From Dehalococcoidia bacterium (lineage in GTDB: Bacteria; Chloroflexota; Dehalococcoidia; CAUJGQ01): a stretch of DNA of 55,010 bases. Positions within the stretch are counted from its first letter, which is position 1; every line of letters starts with the position of its first letter. Location: contig DATGEL010000080.1 of NCBI GenBank assembly GCA_035310145.1, forward strand, positions 1 through 55,010. Direction: 5' to 3'. The notes below the pieces were generated by a model. The model ran no database searches. It saw only the letters and a program-made list of their open reading frames with translations, and was not told the origin of the DNA. Made by a program: the position numbers and the translations under genes. Shown piece after piece: positions 1 through 7,752 of this stretch.

Positions 1-210
1 CATGATCACCAGCGCCAGCGCGATCGAGCCGTAGACCGCGCCGCTGCTCAGGCCATTGATCAGTTGTTGCTGGTCGAAGACCACATCGGCGCCGCTCAGC
101 GCCAGGGTGATCGCCCCGGCGTACAGCACGAGCATGAGCAGGACGAGCCGCCGCACCGGCGTGCCAAACGATCGCAGCCGCACAGGCTCCCTGCCCCGCT
201 TTTCCGACAT
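1..210 (-). CDS. Branched-chain amino acid ABC transporter permease, LivH-like (N-terminal part only)
   Basis: The minus strand reads open from an ATG at 210 to the window edge, giving 70 residues. A basic N-terminus is followed by a hydrophobic helix (LVLLMLVLYAGAITLAL) and then LINGLSSGAVYGSIALALV. The second segment matches the conserved first core helix of LivH-type permeases, in which INGL..G..Y...ALG is characteristic. Such proteins form the membrane channel of high-affinity leucine/isoleucine/valine or amide importers. A purine-rich GGGGGA lies about 14 bases upstream of the ATG. The gene is cut by the window, so its C-terminal two thirds and any partner genes are not visible. It follows the sulfite reductase on the same strand after about 300 bases, which does not suggest a functional link. 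The family call rests on the N-terminal motif alone. Confidence 0.7.
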   Translation of the reverse strand, partial: MSEKRGREPVRLRSFGTPVRRLVLLMLVLYAGAITLALSGADVVFDQQQLINGLSSGAVYGSIALALVIM

Positions 211-343
211 CCACGATGCCGCGTCCCCCAATCATGCGGCGAATGCGGCCATCAAGGGCAAGGCACGATGCATCGGCGCCAGATCGAGCAGGAGTCAGAA
301 TTGCCGACGCGCGAAGGCGATCGGCCGCGGGCGGGCCGCATGG

Positions 344-380
344 CCTCACCCCCGGCCCCTCTCCATCGTATGGAGAGGGG
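344..380. repeat. Palindromic intergenic repeat (C/G-rich stem, relic of a dispersed element)
   Basis: CCTCACCCCCGG is followed by a perfect 10-bp stem: CCCCTCTCCA (356-365), loop TCGTA, TGGAGAGGGG (371-380). The unit resembles the ends of the two elements at 5026-5216 and 41,940-42,092. It lies in the 297-base gap between the sulfite reductase and the permease, both on the minus strand. A second, imperfect C/G-rich inverted stretch lies at about 446-475. No gene is seen in 211-507. The hairpin could act as a terminator for the sulfite reductase, but it lacks a T tract on that strand. Confidence 0.6.
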
Positions 381-507
381 AGCTTTGGATCGGAGCTGTG
401 GAGCCGCTGCGCCTCGCCCTCAGCTCTGAGGCCGCGCGCCATGATCTCCCCTTCCCCACGCAGTAAGGAGCGGGGCAAGAGGAATGACTCCGGGCTGGGG
501 CCCGGCC

Positions 508-2256
508 TCAGTCCGCCGCGGCGATGGCCGGATCGGCCTGCCTGGCTCGCTCGACCTCCTGCGCCAGCGTGGCGTGGCCCACGCGCTCGCAGAAGTCACC
601 GAAGCCCTCGCTGCCGTGCCGTTCGATGCGGAACTTTTCGAACAGCGGGCGCAGCGTCGCGGCGACCTTCCGTGGCGGCACCAGCTCGGCCACAAGGCCG
701 TTCAGGCGCGTGCCCTCGGGGTTGCCGCCCACGTAGACGTTGTAGGCGCCGCCCGTGCGCCCCACCAGGCCGATATCCGCCACCCAGGGCCGGGCGCAGC
801 CGTTCGGACAGCCGGTCATGCGGATGCTGAGCGGCTCGGCGCCCAGGCCGAGGTGAATCAGCAGCTCCTCCACGTCGTCCACCACGGCGGGCAGGGCACG
901 CTCGGCGTCGGCGATGGCCAGGCCGCAGGTGGGCAGCGCCGGACAGGCCATGGCCGCGCGGCGGGCCGGCAGCGGCGGCTTTACGCTCACGCCGTGCTCT
1001 GCCAGCAACGCCAGCAGCGGGTGCTCGTCCTCGCGGCGGATACTGGTCAGCAGCACGTTCTGCTGCGGCGTGAAGCGCAGATCGAGGTTGAAGCGTTGCA
1101 CGGCCCGGCGGAGGGCCGTGCGCAGGTGCGCGTGCTCATCGTCGCGGATGCGGCCGTTCTCCACATAGAGGCCAAGGAAGAACCGGCCATCCGGCTGCTC
1201 GCCGCGCTCGAGGTGGTCGGCGATGCCGGTGATCGGCGGGTTCACCGGCCTGGCAGGGGTCTTGCCCAGCCGCTTGCCCAGCTCCTCGCGGAACGCCTCG
1301 ACGCCCCACTCGTCGATCAGGTACTTGAGCCGGGCGCGCTTGCGGTCGGAGCGGTTGCCGAAGTCGCGCTGGATGGCGACCACGGCTTCCACCGCGGCGA
1401 ACAGCTCATCCGCCGGCACGAAGGCGATCGGGCTCGCCAGGCGCGGGTAGGTCGTGCGCACGCCGAAGGACATGCCCAGCCCGCCACCGGCCAACAGGTC
1501 CCAGCCGCGCAACCGCCCGCGCTCCAGCACCGCCAGCAGGCCCAGGTCGTTGGTGTGCACGTCGATGCAGTTGTCGTGCGGCAGCGCCAGGCCGATCTTG
1601 AACTTGCGCGGCAGATAGGCGGCGCCGTAGAACGGCTCCTGCTCGGCGGCATCGGCAGCGTCGGCGGCAGCCGCATATGGCTCGCCGTCCAAAAACAGCT
1701 CGGCGTAGGCGCGGGTGCGCGGCAGAAAGTGGTCGCTGAGCGCGCGCGCCGTCTCCAGCAGCCGCAGCCGCTGGTTTTCGGCCGTCGGCGCCGGGCAGCA
1801 GACGACGTTACGCACCACGTCGCCGCAGGCGCCGAGCGTCGTCAGCAGCGCGTCGTTGATCTCACGCAGCGTGCGGCGCAGGTTGCGCTTCAGCACGCCG
1901 TGCAACTGGATGTCCTGCCGCGTGGTGATGCGCAGGCTGCCGTTGGCGTAGCGCCCGGCCAGCCGGTCGAGCTCCAGATACGCGGCGCCGCTGATCGCGC
2001 CGGCGGGCAGCTTGGTGCGCACCATGAACATGTGCTGCCTGCCGCCCTCGCCGGCGTGGCGCAGCTCGGCGCGGCGGTCGCGGTCGTCCTGCTGGTAGAC
2101 GCCGTGGAACTTCAGCAGGCTGGCGGCGGGGCCGCCGAGCGCGTCGCCCTCGCGTGCCAGCTCGTCGGCGAGCGAGCCGCGCAGGGCATTGCTGCTGGTC
2201 TTGATCTGCTCAACTTTGGACGGTGCGCCGGCGACCGCCCGACCCGAGTCTGCCAT
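508..2256 (-). CDS. sir: Ferredoxin-dependent sulfite reductase (siroheme / 4Fe-4S hemoprotein)
   Basis: This 582-residue protein belongs to the nitrite/sulfite reductase hemoprotein family, which catalyses six-electron reduction of sulfite to sulfide in assimilatory sulfur metabolism. LLKFHGVYQQDDRD near the N-terminus is typical of ferredoxin-sulfite reductases. SLRITTRQDIQLHG matches the siroheme-contacting R.TRQ.xQ segment. The cluster ligands appear in the C-terminal half as ACPALPTC (Cys-x5-Cys) and TGCPNGCARPW (Cys-x3-Cys). The ATG at 2256 is chosen because GGGAGG lies 6 bases before it; an upstream alternative at 2307 has no such site and would overlap the promoter-like palindrome. 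Nitrite reductases share the fold, so sulfite as substrate is inferred from the N-terminal signature. No sulfate-activation gene is adjacent. Confidence 0.88.
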   Translation of the reverse strand: MADSGRAVAGAPSKVEQIKTSSNALRGSLADELAREGDALGGPAASLLKFHGVYQQDDRDRRAELRHAGEGGRQHMFMVRTKLPAGAISGAAYLELDRLAGRYANGSLRITTRQDIQLHGVLKRNLRRTLREINDALLTTLGACGDVVRNVVCCPAPTAENQRLRLLETARALSDHFLPRTRAYAELFLDGEPYAAAADAADAAEQEPFYGAAYLPRKFKIGLALPHDNCIDVHTNDLGLLAVLERGRLRGWDLLAGGGLGMSFGVRTTYPRLASPIAFVPADELFAAVEAVVAIQRDFGNRSDRKRARLKYLIDEWGVEAFREELGKRLGKTPARPVNPPITGIADHLERGEQPDGRFFLGLYVENGRIRDDEHAHLRTALRRAVQRFNLDLRFTPQQNVLLTSIRREDEHPLLALLAEHGVSVKPPLPARRAAMACPALPTCGLAIADAERALPAVVDDVEELLIHLGLGAEPLSIRMTGCPNGCARPWVADIGLVGRTGGAYNVYVGGNPEGTRLNGLVAELVPPRKVAATLRPLFEKFRIERHGSEGFGDFCERVGHATLAQEVERARQADPAIAAAD

Positions 2257-2287
2257 GATGCCCTCCCGGCCTGTTCCGCAGCTCGCT

Positions 2288-2317
2288 ATCTTGATTGAGT
2301 AAGTCAACTATATCAAG
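2288..2317 (-). promoter_or_regulatory. Candidate promoter overlapped by a palindromic operator, upstream of the sulfite reductase
   Basis: On the minus strand, TTGATA (2316-2311), a 17-base spacer and CAAGAT (2293-2288) form a weak sigma-70-like promoter. Two nested inverted repeats lie within it: CTTGAT/ATCAAG (2290-2295 and 2312-2317) and TTGA-N5-TCAA (2295-2307). The segment is strikingly AT-rich for this genome. The layout fits repressor control of the reductase, perhaps by an Rrf2-type sulfur or iron regulator, but the regulator identity is inference only. Confidence 0.45.
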
Positions 2318-2493
2318 ATTACGGGCGGAAGCAAGGCCAGGCCAGGGCACAGGGCGCAGCCCCGCGGGAGCGCGTGCCTCGGGCCGTCGCATCTGCCGAC
2401 GCGACCGACCTCGCCTTCAGCCCCGACGCTCCCGATGGCGCTCTCCCCTTGACCGGTCATCGGGTGCCACGGGATGGACCGGGGCTGGAGGTC

Positions 2494-3291
2494 TCAGGCG
2501 CGGCGCGGGCCGCGTGCCGCATCGACCACGTAGCCGCCGTCTACCGTGATCGCCTGACCGGTGACGAACGAGGACTCGTCGCTCGCCAGCCAGAGCGCGG
2601 CCTGGGCGATGTCGAGCGGCTGGCCGGCGCGCCGGATGGGCTGGATCTGCGCCATGCCCGCCACCCGCACCTCGCGCGGGATCGTATTCTGGAAGCGCGG
2701 GTTGTCCAGCACCAGCGGCGTGGCGATGCCGCCGGGACAGATGCAGTTGGCGCGGATGTTCTGCTCGGCGTACTCCACGGCCAGCACCCTGGTGAGCTGG
2801 ATCACGCCGCCCTTCGCCGCGCTGTAGGCGCCCAGCGTGGCGAAGCCGAGCAGCCCTGCGATCGAGGCGGTGGAGATAATCGAGCCGCCGCCGCGCTCCA
2901 GCAGGTACGGCAGGCAGTGCTTCATGCCGAGCCAGACGCCCTTCAGATCGATGGCGATGATGCGGTCGAAGTCCTCCTCGCCGGCGTCGCCGATGCGGCC
3001 CTCGTTGAAACCGATACCCGCGTTGTTGTAAACCACGTCGATGCCGCCGTACAGTTCGGCGGCACGGCGGAACATCGCCTGCACGTCCTCGCCGGCGGAG
3101 ACGTCGGTGTGCAGGTAGGCCGCCCTGCCGCCGCCGGCGGCGATCTCGCGCGCCACCGCCTCGCCCTTCTCGTCCTGCAGGTCGGCGATCAGCACCGCCG
3201 CGCCTTCCTGCGCGAACAGCCGCGCCGTCGCCTCACCCATACCGGACGCGGCGCCCGTGATCACCGCGACCTTTCCCGCCAGGCGTGTCAT
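2494..3291 (-). CDS. SDR family NAD(P)-dependent oxidoreductase
   Basis: This 265-residue classical short-chain dehydrogenase has a complete Rossmann fold. The cofactor glycine motif TGAASGMG spans residues 12-19, NNAG lies near residue 90, a serine in STAS near 143, and the catalytic YSAAK near 156. An acidic residue after the second strand (LIADLQDE) favours NAD over NADP. The C-terminal FVTGQAITVDGGY motif is the usual family ending. AAGGAG lies 8 bases before the ATG. It resembles glucose-1-dehydrogenase/3-oxoacyl reductase-like members, but the substrate cannot be read from sequence. It is separated from its neighbours by about 200 bases on each side and looks monocistronic. Confidence 0.88.
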   Translation of the reverse strand: MTRLAGKVAVITGAASGMGEATARLFAQEGAAVLIADLQDEKGEAVAREIAAGGGRAAYLHTDVSAGEDVQAMFRRAAELYGGIDVVYNNAGIGFNEGRIGDAGEEDFDRIIAIDLKGVWLGMKHCLPYLLERGGGSIISTASIAGLLGFATLGAYSAAKGGVIQLTRVLAVEYAEQNIRANCICPGGIATPLVLDNPRFQNTIPREVRVAGMAQIQPIRRAGQPLDIAQAALWLASDESSFVTGQAITVDGGYVVDAARGPRRA

Positions 3292-3501
3292 CGTGGTACT
3301 CCTTCGTGACTGACTTGTCGGGCCGAGCGTCCGCGCGGCGCGTCCCGTGATTCTTATCGCGCTCTCAGCTTTCCCTCAACCGGCCCTCACCTTCGCGCTG
3401 TGAGATGTGCTCAGGGCAACGCGCGCCGCCGGCTGCTCGTGTTGAACTAGAGAGGGAAGCAGTCCGCCGGCAACCCGACCTCCGAGGGGAAACCGCCCGT
3501 C

Positions 3502-4080
3502 ATGGATCTGTTTATCGTTCTCGTCGCCGTCGCGCTGTTCGCGACCATGTTGATGCCGCTGCCGGCGCCCGCCGCGCTGGCGGTCGTGCTCTGGGCGCTG
3601 GACTGCGGCGTGCCGCTGCCGCTCGTGCTCGCGCTCTACCTGGCGCAGGACGTGCTCTCCTACCTGGCGATCCAGCGGCTGCTGCCCGCGCTTACCCGCC
3701 GGCACCGTTCGCTCAGCGGCATCGTGGCGCGGGGTGCGCCGGCGTGGCTGCGCCGGCGCCTGAGCGGCGGCGTGCATGGCACGGCAAGCAGTCGCGCCGG
3801 CCTCTTCTCCGCGTCGCTGGTCAGCTTCTACGCGGGCGCAGCGCTGGCGACGCTGCACAACGGCGCCGCTCTGCGCTCCGCGGCCGTCGTGATCGCGGCG
3901 GACGTGCTCAAGTGGGCGAACGGGCTGGCGCTGGCGCTGGGCCTGGCCCACGCGCTGCCCGGCTCGCCCTGGACCACATTGGCCGCATCGGCCGCGGGGC
4001 TGGCACTGATCCCCGTGCTGCGCGCCCTGCCGCGCAGGCAGCGGCCGGCGCCGGCGTTGGCACCGGTTCGCGTGCAGTGA
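3502..4080 (+). CDS. Conserved hypothetical integral membrane protein
   Basis: The 192-residue protein has hydrophobic segments at about residues 2-34, 40-62, 105-125, 128-150 and 155-175, implying four to five membrane helices. Positively charged loops (RRHR, RRR) lie between them and a basic, proline-rich tail follows. The start is supported by GAGGGGA about 11 bases upstream. The layout recalls small DedA/VTT-like or undecaprenyl-processing membrane proteins, but no diagnostic motif was recognised. It is followed by metF after 65 bases on the same strand. An upstream match to the element end CGGCCCTCACC lies at 3381-3394. Function unknown. Confidence 0.6.
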   Translation: MDLFIVLVAVALFATMLMPLPAPAALAVVLWALDCGVPLPLVLALYLAQDVLSYLAIQRLLPALTRRHRSLSGIVARGAPAWLRRRLSGGVHGTASSRAGLFSASLVSFYAGAALATLHNGAALRSAAVVIAADVLKWANGLALALGLAHALPGSPWTTLAASAAGLALIPVLRALPRRQRPAPALAPVRVQ

Positions 4081-4145
4081 GCGTAGCCCCGTGATTCGCG
4101 GCTCGCGGCGGTGACAGCCCCGGCGGCGTGTGCGAAGATCGCTGC

Positions 4146-5006
4146 ATGCGCATCGACGAATCGCTCACGCCCGGCAATCCGTCGTTTTCGATGGAGTTCT
4201 ACACGCCGCAGACGCCCGCGGGCTGGCGCACGCTGTGGCGCACGCTCGAGACGCTGCGCGAGTTTCGCCCGCGCTACGTCTCCGTCACCTACGGCGCCGG
4301 CGGCTCGCAGCGCGGCGCCACCTTCGACGCCGTGGCGCGGATCAAGCGCGAATACGGCATCGAGGCGATGGCGCACGTCACCTGCCTCAGCCATACGCGC
4401 GATGAGCTGCGCGCGATTTTCCAGAAACTGCGCGACGACGGCATCGAGAACGTGATCGCCCTGCGCGGCGACCGGCCGCGCGATCTGCCCGACTTCCAAC
4501 CTCCCGTCGACGGCCTGCCGCACGCCACGGAGATGATGCGCTTCATCCGCGAGGAGGGCTACGACTTCTGCCTGGCGGGCGCGGCCTATCCGGAGATGCA
4601 CCCGGAGAGCCCCGACCGCGCCACGGACCTGGCGCACACGCGCCTGAAGGTCGCGGCCGGCGCCACGCTGCTGATCACGCAGCTCTTCTTCGACAACGCC
4701 TTCTACTTCGACTTTATGGAGCGGGTGCGCCGCGCCGGCATTGACGTGCCGGTGATTCCCGGCATCATGCCGATCGTCGATATCGCCCAGATCCGCCGCA
4801 TTACCCAGGGCTGCGGCGCCACGATCCCGGCGCGGCTGGAGAACGAGCTGCAGCGCTGCGACACGCCCGAGGCGGCGCTGGCGCTCGGCGTGCGCTGGGC
4901 GACGATGCAGTGCGTGGAGCTGCTGGAGCGCGGGGCGCCGGGCATCCACTTCTACACGCTGAACCGCAGCCCCGCCACGCGCCTGGTGCTCGAAGCCCTG
5001 GGGTAG
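4146..5006 (+). CDS. metF: Methylenetetrahydrofolate reductase
   Basis: The protein (286 residues from this ATG) reduces 5,10-methylene-THF to 5-methyl-THF using an FAD-bound TIM barrel, supplying methyl groups for methionine synthesis. SMEFYTPQTP at the N-terminus corresponds to the family's S.EFfPP segment. YVSVTYGAGGS is the substrate/FAD motif with VTYGAGG. HVTCLSHTRDEL, NVIALRGDRP and ITQLFFDN are all conserved, as is PVIPGIMPI. The length matches bacterial MetF (about 290). An in-frame GTG at 4128 would add six residues, but the ATG at 4146 places the conserved N-terminus correctly. It may be cotranscribed with the preceding membrane protein. The repeat element at 5026 begins 19 bases after its stop. 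Confidence 0.92.
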   Translation: MRIDESLTPGNPSFSMEFYTPQTPAGWRTLWRTLETLREFRPRYVSVTYGAGGSQRGATFDAVARIKREYGIEAMAHVTCLSHTRDELRAIFQKLRDDGIENVIALRGDRPRDLPDFQPPVDGLPHATEMMRFIREEGYDFCLAGAAYPEMHPESPDRATDLAHTRLKVAAGATLLITQLFFDNAFYFDFMERVRRAGIDVPVIPGIMPIVDIAQIRRITQGCGATIPARLENELQRCDTPEAALALGVRWATMQCVELLERGAPGIHFYTLNRSPATRLVLEALG

Positions 5007-5025
5007 GAGTGCCGGCCGCGGCGTT

Positions 5026-5216
5026 CGGCCCTCATCCTCTCGTCTCTCCTTCGTTGGTTGGAGATGCCGTTCCACGGCATGGCGGTCCTGGCGGGAAGGA
5101 GACGATCCAGCCTGGAGCGTTCCGATCTCCGTACGGTTAACCCGACGGCGTTCGAGCCGCGCCGAGCTGAGTCTCCCCTCTCCCAGGATTGGGAGAGGGG
5201 CCGAGGGTGAGGGCCG
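5026..5216. mobile_element. MITE-like non-coding element with terminal inverted repeats (copy 1)
   Basis: The left end CGGCCCTCATCCTC (5026-5039) and right end GAGGGTGAGGGCCG (5203-5216) are inverted repeats matching at 13 of 14 positions. Internal to the right end is a perfect 11-bp hairpin, CCCCTCTCCCA / TGGGAGAGGGG (5175-5185, 5190-5200) with loop GGAT. A smaller hairpin, ATGCCGT-TCC-ACGGCAT, lies at 5064-5080. No target duplication was recognised and no transposase is encoded. It sits between metF and the convergent amidotransferase gene, and overlaps the last 80 bases of the latter. The same ends occur at 41,940-42,092. Confidence 0.65.
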
Positions 5217-5976
5217 AGAGGCCGGCGACGAAGTTCGGCACCACGGCGCTCGCTTCGCTCAGGTCGATCGTGCGCAACTCGGCGGCCAGTGCGGTGACAT
5301 CCTGCCCCGCGGCCGCGAGCTCGGCCGCATCGTGCTCGGCGATGGCGGCCAGCACGGCGCCGCTGATCTCGGGGTGGAACTGCACGCCCAGCACGCTGCC
5401 ATGCGCGAAGGACTGCACACCGTGGTCGCTCTCGGCCAGCAGCGCGGCGCCGGGCGGCAGCTCGCTCACCACGTCGTAATGACCCTGCGCGCCGCGGAAG
5501 ACGTGCGGCAGACCGGCGAAGAGCGTGGGATGAGCGCGGCCCGCGTCCGTCAGGCGCAGCTCGCAAAAGCCGAACTCGCGCCCCAAAGGGTTGCGCACGA
5601 CCGCGCCGCCCAGCGCCGAGGCGAGGATCTGGTGACCGAAGCAGATGCCCAGCACCGGGAAACCGGCAGCGTGCAGCCCGCGCAGGTACGCCTCCAGCCG
5701 CAGCATCCACGGCGCCCGTTCGTATACCGCCGCCAGGGAGCCGGGCACGATCGCGGCGACGAAGCCGGCCGTTTTCGGCAGCGGCGAGCGGCCGTCGTAC
5801 GCGGGCACCCCGACAAGCTCGCTGTCAGGCAGCAGGCGACGCAGCCAGCCCGTGCCGTTCGACTCGGCGCCGAGCCAGCTCACGGGCGGCATCGTCTCCA
5901 GCACGAGGATGCGCCGGCGGCCGCTTTCTGAGGCCGGCGCATCGAGTTCGCGGCCCGGTTTCGCTGGTGCCGTCAT
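5137..5976 (-). CDS. Class I glutamine amidotransferase domain protein (GMP synthase-like)
   Basis: The 279-residue protein is a stand-alone class I (triad) glutaminase. The nucleophile elbow is GICFGHQILA (Cys near residue 107) and the catalytic His-Glu pair lies in VQFHPEIS. These enzymes release ammonia from glutamine for transfer to an acceptor. The acceptor here is unknown; YgaD/GMP synthase-like or gamma-glutamyl-hydrolase-like members are possible. GGAGGA lies 9 bases before the ATG at 5976; the frame stays open far upstream, but that region is occupied by clpS. The last residues (LTLGPSPNPGRGETQLG) are encoded by the terminal repeat of the element at 5026-5216. The native stop was therefore probably lost or displaced. 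ClpS lies upstream on the same strand, 53 bases away. Confidence 0.8.
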   Translation of the reverse strand: MTAPAKPGRELDAPASESGRRRILVLETMPPVSWLGAESNGTGWLRRLLPDSELVGVPAYDGRSPLPKTAGFVAAIVPGSLAAVYERAPWMLRLEAYLRGLHAAGFPVLGICFGHQILASALGGAVVRNPLGREFGFCELRLTDAGRAHPTLFAGLPHVFRGAQGHYDVVSELPPGAALLAESDHGVQSFAHGSVLGVQFHPEISGAVLAAIAEHDAAELAAAGQDVTALAAELRTIDLSEASAVVPNFVAGLSALTLGPSPNPGRGETQLGAARTPSG

Positions 5977-6029
5977 CCAGTGTGATCCTCCATTTCTCGT
6001 CGTCGTGCTGATCTCGACCGGGGCCGGCG

Positions 6030-6329
6030 TCAGTCGTCCGGCTCGATCGTGCTGGTCAGGCCGAACTGCTCGAGCCGCTCGCGGTAGAACTCGGCGCGCT
6101 CTTTCGGCGTGACGATCACCAGTGCCACGCCCTCGCTGTGCGCCTCGAACATGATCGCCGTGGCCTCGTCCGGCGTCAGGCTTTGCACGGTCAGCAGCAG
6201 CGCGTAGACGACGTGCTCCATCGAGTTGTAGTCGTCGTTGTGCAGCATCACCCGCCACGGCGGCAGCAGCACCGTGGTGGTGGTGGTGCGCTCTTCGATA
6301 TCCGGTGTGCTGACCGCCGCAGGACGCAT
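6030..6329 (-). CDS. clpS: ATP-dependent Clp protease adaptor ClpS
   Basis: This 99-residue adaptor delivers N-degron substrates to ClpA or ClpC AAA+ unfoldases. LLPPWRVMLHNDDYNSMEHV is the signature N-end recognition segment, and HNDDxxxxxHV contains residues that bind the substrate alpha-amino group. EATAIMFEAHSEGVALV forms the following helix and strand. The ATG at 6329 has GGAGG eight bases upstream; a GTG at 6350 is in frame but lacks such a site. The N-terminal tail is short and Thr-rich (TTTTTVLL). It is followed on the same strand by the amidotransferase. The oxidoreductase at 6500 is divergent, so promoters for both genes must lie in 6330-6499. Confidence 0.92.
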   Translation of the reverse strand: MRPAAVSTPDIEERTTTTTVLLPPWRVMLHNDDYNSMEHVVYALLLTVQSLTPDEATAIMFEAHSEGVALVIVTPKERAEFYRERLEQFGLTSTIEPDD

Positions 6330-6499
6330 CGTTGCCGCCTCCGGCCTCACGCGGGCCGCTCTGCTTCGGCACCATTCTACCGTGTGGAGCGTCGGGCGAA
6401 GCGTGCAGGCGGGGACGGGCGCTGGTACAGTACGGCCTGAAGCGGTCGCGCGGGCGGCCGCCCCCGGCCCGCGCCAACTCTGCTGAAAGAGGTCTCAGG

Positions 6500-7492
6500 A
6501 TGTCCGCTGCCGCTCGTCCGATTCATTTCGGCGTCTCGCTGCCGCAGATCAGCCGTAGCTGGGAGGAGACGCGCCATGCCGCCGAGACCTTCGAGCGGCT
6601 CGGCTACGACTCGGTCTGGCTGAACGACCATCTCTACGGCGTGCCGCGGCCGGACATCCCGATCCTCGAATGCTGGACCACGCTCACCGCCGTGGGCGCG
6701 GTCACCGAGCGGGTGCAGCTCGGCACGGTTGTCTCGCCGCCGGGCTTCCGCAACCCGGCGCTGCTGGCCAAGATCGTGGCCACGCTCGACCAGATTACGA
6801 ACGGCCGCGTGATCCTCGGCATGGGCGCCGGCTGGTTCGCGCAGGAGTTCCGCGGCTACGGCTTTCCTTTCCCGGAGACGAAGGCGCGGCTGGAGCAGCT
6901 CGCGGAGGCGGCGGAGATCAGCAAGCGCGCCTGGACCGAGCCCGGGCTCAGCTTCCAGGGCAAGCACTTCCAGACCGAAAACCTGATCCTCGCTCCCGCG
7001 CCGGTGCACCAGCCGCACCCGCCCATCCTGATCGGCGGCGGCGGCGAGAAAGTCCTGCTGCGCATTGCCGCGCGCTGGGCGGACATCTGGAACAACCCCG
7101 CGGCGCAGCAGACGCGGCTGGAGCAGAAGATCGACATCCTCAAGCGGCACTGCGCCGCCGTCGGCCGCGACCCGGCCGCGATCACCATCTCGCAGCAGTG
7201 CCTCGTGCTGATCGCGCGCAACGAGGACGAAGCCGGGTCCATGATCGAGCGAGCGACGAAGCTGTTCGGCGGGCACATGGGCGACGTGCACGGCCCGCTG
7301 GCGATCGCGGGCACGCCGGAGACGGTGGCGGCGCGCATCCAGCGTCACATCGACCTCGGCTGCACGATGTTCGTGATGGAGTTCTTCGGCCGCGACACGC
7401 GCGAGCCGGCGCAGCTCTTCGCCGAGACGGTGCTGCCGCGCTTCCGCGAGGGCGCCGGCAGCCGTGCGCCCGCGGCCGCCCGCGGCGCCTAA
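6500..7492 (+). CDS. LLM-class F420-dependent oxidoreductase (TIGR03560-like)
   Basis: The 330-residue protein has the luciferase-like monooxygenase TIM barrel. FGVSLPQ opens the barrel. LGYDSVWLNDHLY, PILECWTTLTAVGAVTERVQLG, RNPALLAKIVATLDQITNGR and ILGMGAGWFAQEF follow in the order seen in the Rv1855c/TIGR03560 group of F420-dependent enzymes. PHPPILIGGGGE is the characteristic phosphate-binding turn. Substrate and reaction are unknown. AAAGAGGT lies 7 bases before the ATG at 6500; the longer in-frame start at 6332 overlaps the clpS start region. An extended -10 candidate (TG-N-TACAGT, 6423-6431) could drive transcription. F420 use is inferred from the subfamily, since FMN-dependent members share the fold. 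Confidence 0.85.
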   Translation: MSAAARPIHFGVSLPQISRSWEETRHAAETFERLGYDSVWLNDHLYGVPRPDIPILECWTTLTAVGAVTERVQLGTVVSPPGFRNPALLAKIVATLDQITNGRVILGMGAGWFAQEFRGYGFPFPETKARLEQLAEAAEISKRAWTEPGLSFQGKHFQTENLILAPAPVHQPHPPILIGGGGEKVLLRIAARWADIWNNPAAQQTRLEQKIDILKRHCAAVGRDPAAITISQQCLVLIARNEDEAGSMIERATKLFGGHMGDVHGPLAIAGTPETVAARIQRHIDLGCTMFVMEFFGRDTREPAQLFAETVLPRFREGAGSRAPAAARGA

Positions 7493-7683
7493 CCCTGATT
7501 CGGCTTGCGCCGAGTCTGTCCCTTCCCGACGCTGGCAGGGACGCCTGGAGCGCTCCCGCTGTCGTGCGAGGGCAGCGGATCCTGGTGTCCTTGCAGGACG
7601 CGCGGCGCAAGCGTCGGAGGCCTCCAGTAACAGCCATCGCCTGCGAGGTCGGGGTAGGCGCAGCGGGTGAGCGTGGGCACGTC

Positions 7684-7695
7684 GTTCGCGCGAAC
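7684..7695. promoter_or_regulatory. Perfect 12-bp palindrome in the 260-base gap before the UbiB-family gene
   Basis: GTTCGCGCGAAC is fully self-complementary and lies 58 bases upstream of the next start codon, followed by an AT-richer AATACGGTACGAT. TACGAT could serve as a -10 hexamer, though no good -35 is seen. It is a plausible operator. The rest of the gap 7493-7752 holds no supported gene. Confidence 0.3.
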
Positions 7696-7752
7696 AATAC
7701 GGTACGATCGAAGCGGGCGGGCCGCGAACAGGTCCGCTCGTGGAGACAGGGC

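Noticed and set aside
5137-6477. A 446-codon minus-strand frame as one large amidotransferase
   Set aside because: The upstream part overlaps clpS in another frame; GGAGGA and family similarity place the start at 5976.
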